Positions 63,375-64,000 of a stretch of DNA of 64,000 nucleotides are shown in pieces. The translations under genes were made by a program, and so were the position numbers. The notes under the pieces were generated by a model. It was not told the DNA's origin and searched no databases. It worked only from the letters and a program-made list of their open reading frames with translations. The stretch spans positions 2,555,501 through 2,619,500 of the forward strand of contig NZ_CP109446.1 in assembly GCF_036227265.1 (NCBI RefSeq), given 5' to 3'. The DNA is from Streptomyces sp. NBC_01476. Its GTDB lineage: Bacteria; Actinomycetota; Actinomycetes; Streptomycetales; Streptomycetaceae. The stretch's first letter is position 1, and each line of letters starts with the position of its first letter.

Positions 63375-64000
63375 ATGGGCGAAAGGCCGGCCGGTGCGCA
63401 GCCCCCGGAGGAGAAGCCGAAGGAACGGCTGCTCGACCTGAGCGTGCCCCAAGTGGCGGGCAGCGCCGTCGCGGCGGTCGTCGCCGCCAAGCTCGCGTCG
63501 AACCTCGGTGTCTACGGGACCATCCTGGGCGCCGGTGTGGTCAGCGCGCTCGGCACCTGCGGCGGATCCATCTTCCAGCACTTCTTCCGGCGTACCGGCA
63601 CCCAGGTGCACAAGGTCGCCGCCCAGGCCAAGCCGAGGGCCCGCCTGGTGCGCCCGCACGCCCGCGGCGCCGGCCCGGCGACGGCCGCGGGCACCGCGCC
63701 GAAGGACCTGTTCGGAGCCCTCAGCCACGACGGGACGCGGACGCTCGGGACCCCGGAAGAGGACCGGACCCGTACCGCCGAAGCCGCCCACGCGGCCGAC
63801 GCGGACCCCACGCGCCTGTTCCCGGCAGCCGACCCGGCGAAGATCCAGGTGGACGACCCCGGGGAGACCCGGTCGCTCGGCGTCACCGGCACGGGGGCCC
63901 TGCCGCTGGAAGAGTTCGGCGAGGCCACCGTGCACCGCGCCCGGACCCGCGTCCGCGGCTGGAAGCGCCCGCTGGTGGCGGTCCTTGTGGCCTTCGGCCT
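63375..64000 (+). CDS. Hypothetical membrane protein, 5' part only (runs off the window)
   Basis: 208 codons open to the window end from the ATG at 63375-63377, preceded by an AAAGGCAGG stretch. Residues ~24-62 form a Gly/Ala-rich hydrophobic region (VPQVAGSAVAAVVAAKLASN, then GVYGTILGAGVVSALGT) that could make two short helices. A ~135-residue charged, Pro/Ala-rich linker follows. A second membrane helix begins at WKRPLVAVLVAFGL near the cut. Similar Streptomyces proteins are annotated only as hypothetical. The stop codon is not in view. Confidence 0.7.
   Translation, partial: MGERPAGAQPPEEKPKERLLDLSVPQVAGSAVAAVVAAKLASNLGVYGTILGAGVVSALGTCGGSIFQHFFRRTGTQVHKVAAQAKPRARLVRPHARGAGPATAAGTAPKDLFGALSHDGTRTLGTPEEDRTRTAEAAHAADADPTRLFPAADPAKIQVDDPGETRSLGVTGTGALPLEEFGEATVHRARTRVRGWKRPLVAVLVAFG

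Overview
The window is high-GC actinobacterial chromosome, almost certainly Streptomyces or a close relative. Evidence: strong G/C third-position bias, frequent GTG starts, an RNase E with long Ala/Arg/Lys-rich extensions, and the conserved order leuS - degV - comEA - comEC and rsfS - LCP - nadD - proA - proB - obg - rpmA - rplU - rne. From memory this matches the S. coelicolor SCO2567-SCO2600 neighbourhood. That assignment was not checked against a database. No phage, insertion sequence or CRISPR array was seen.

Layout. 1-9083: tail of a CutA gene, then on the minus strand leuS, a small membrane protein, degV, comEA and comEC. leuS has an upstream attenuator: a 12-residue leader peptide with three consecutive Leu codons, a long hairpin and an intrinsic terminator. 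9100-12770: a secreted sedolisin (S53) protease, then an azoreductase divergent from its MarR regulator. 12816-19236: two identical tRNA-Ala(GGC) genes in direct orientation enclose about 6.2 kb of redox and export genes (old-yellow-enzyme reductase, MFS exporter with divergent XRE regulator, VOC protein, flavoprotein disulfide reductase). 19337-29279: the housekeeping and spore-envelope block (histidine phosphatase, rsfS, divergent LCP protein, nadD, small membrane protein, M48 protease, SCO2583/SCO2584-type membrane proteins, proA, proB).

29360-39367: a repeat-rich spacer, then a cell-surface polymer cluster (galU, galE, a 968-residue GT2/TagF-like protein, GT4, acyltransferase, a second GT2) lying between proB and obg. 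39603-47481: obg, rpmA, rplU, RNase E/G and a DUF2344 protein. 47802-50602: a repeat-containing membrane protein, a GNAT acetyltransferase and lgt.

50608-54779: an arsenic cluster (arsC, aquaporin and arsR coupled on the minus strand, arsM divergent) abutting an acyltransferase gene that has lost its 5' end. 55100-58823: a secreted DUF3494-like protein with a Gly-Thr repeat tail, then a translationally coupled trio DUF5819 - HTTM - DCC. This trio resembles a bacterial analogue of a vitamin-K-type carboxylase/thiol redox pair and is the most interesting uncharacterised unit here. 59010-64000: a secreted multi-domain GH87-type alpha-1,3-glucanase, two small exported or membrane proteins, and a membrane protein running off the window end.

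The recurring theme is envelope and spore-wall biology (LCP protein, SCO2583/2584, TagF-like polymerase, GalU/GalE, Lgt) mixed with conserved translation genes. Stress and detoxification modules (azoreductase, OYE, arsenic genes) sit at positions that look like insertion points.
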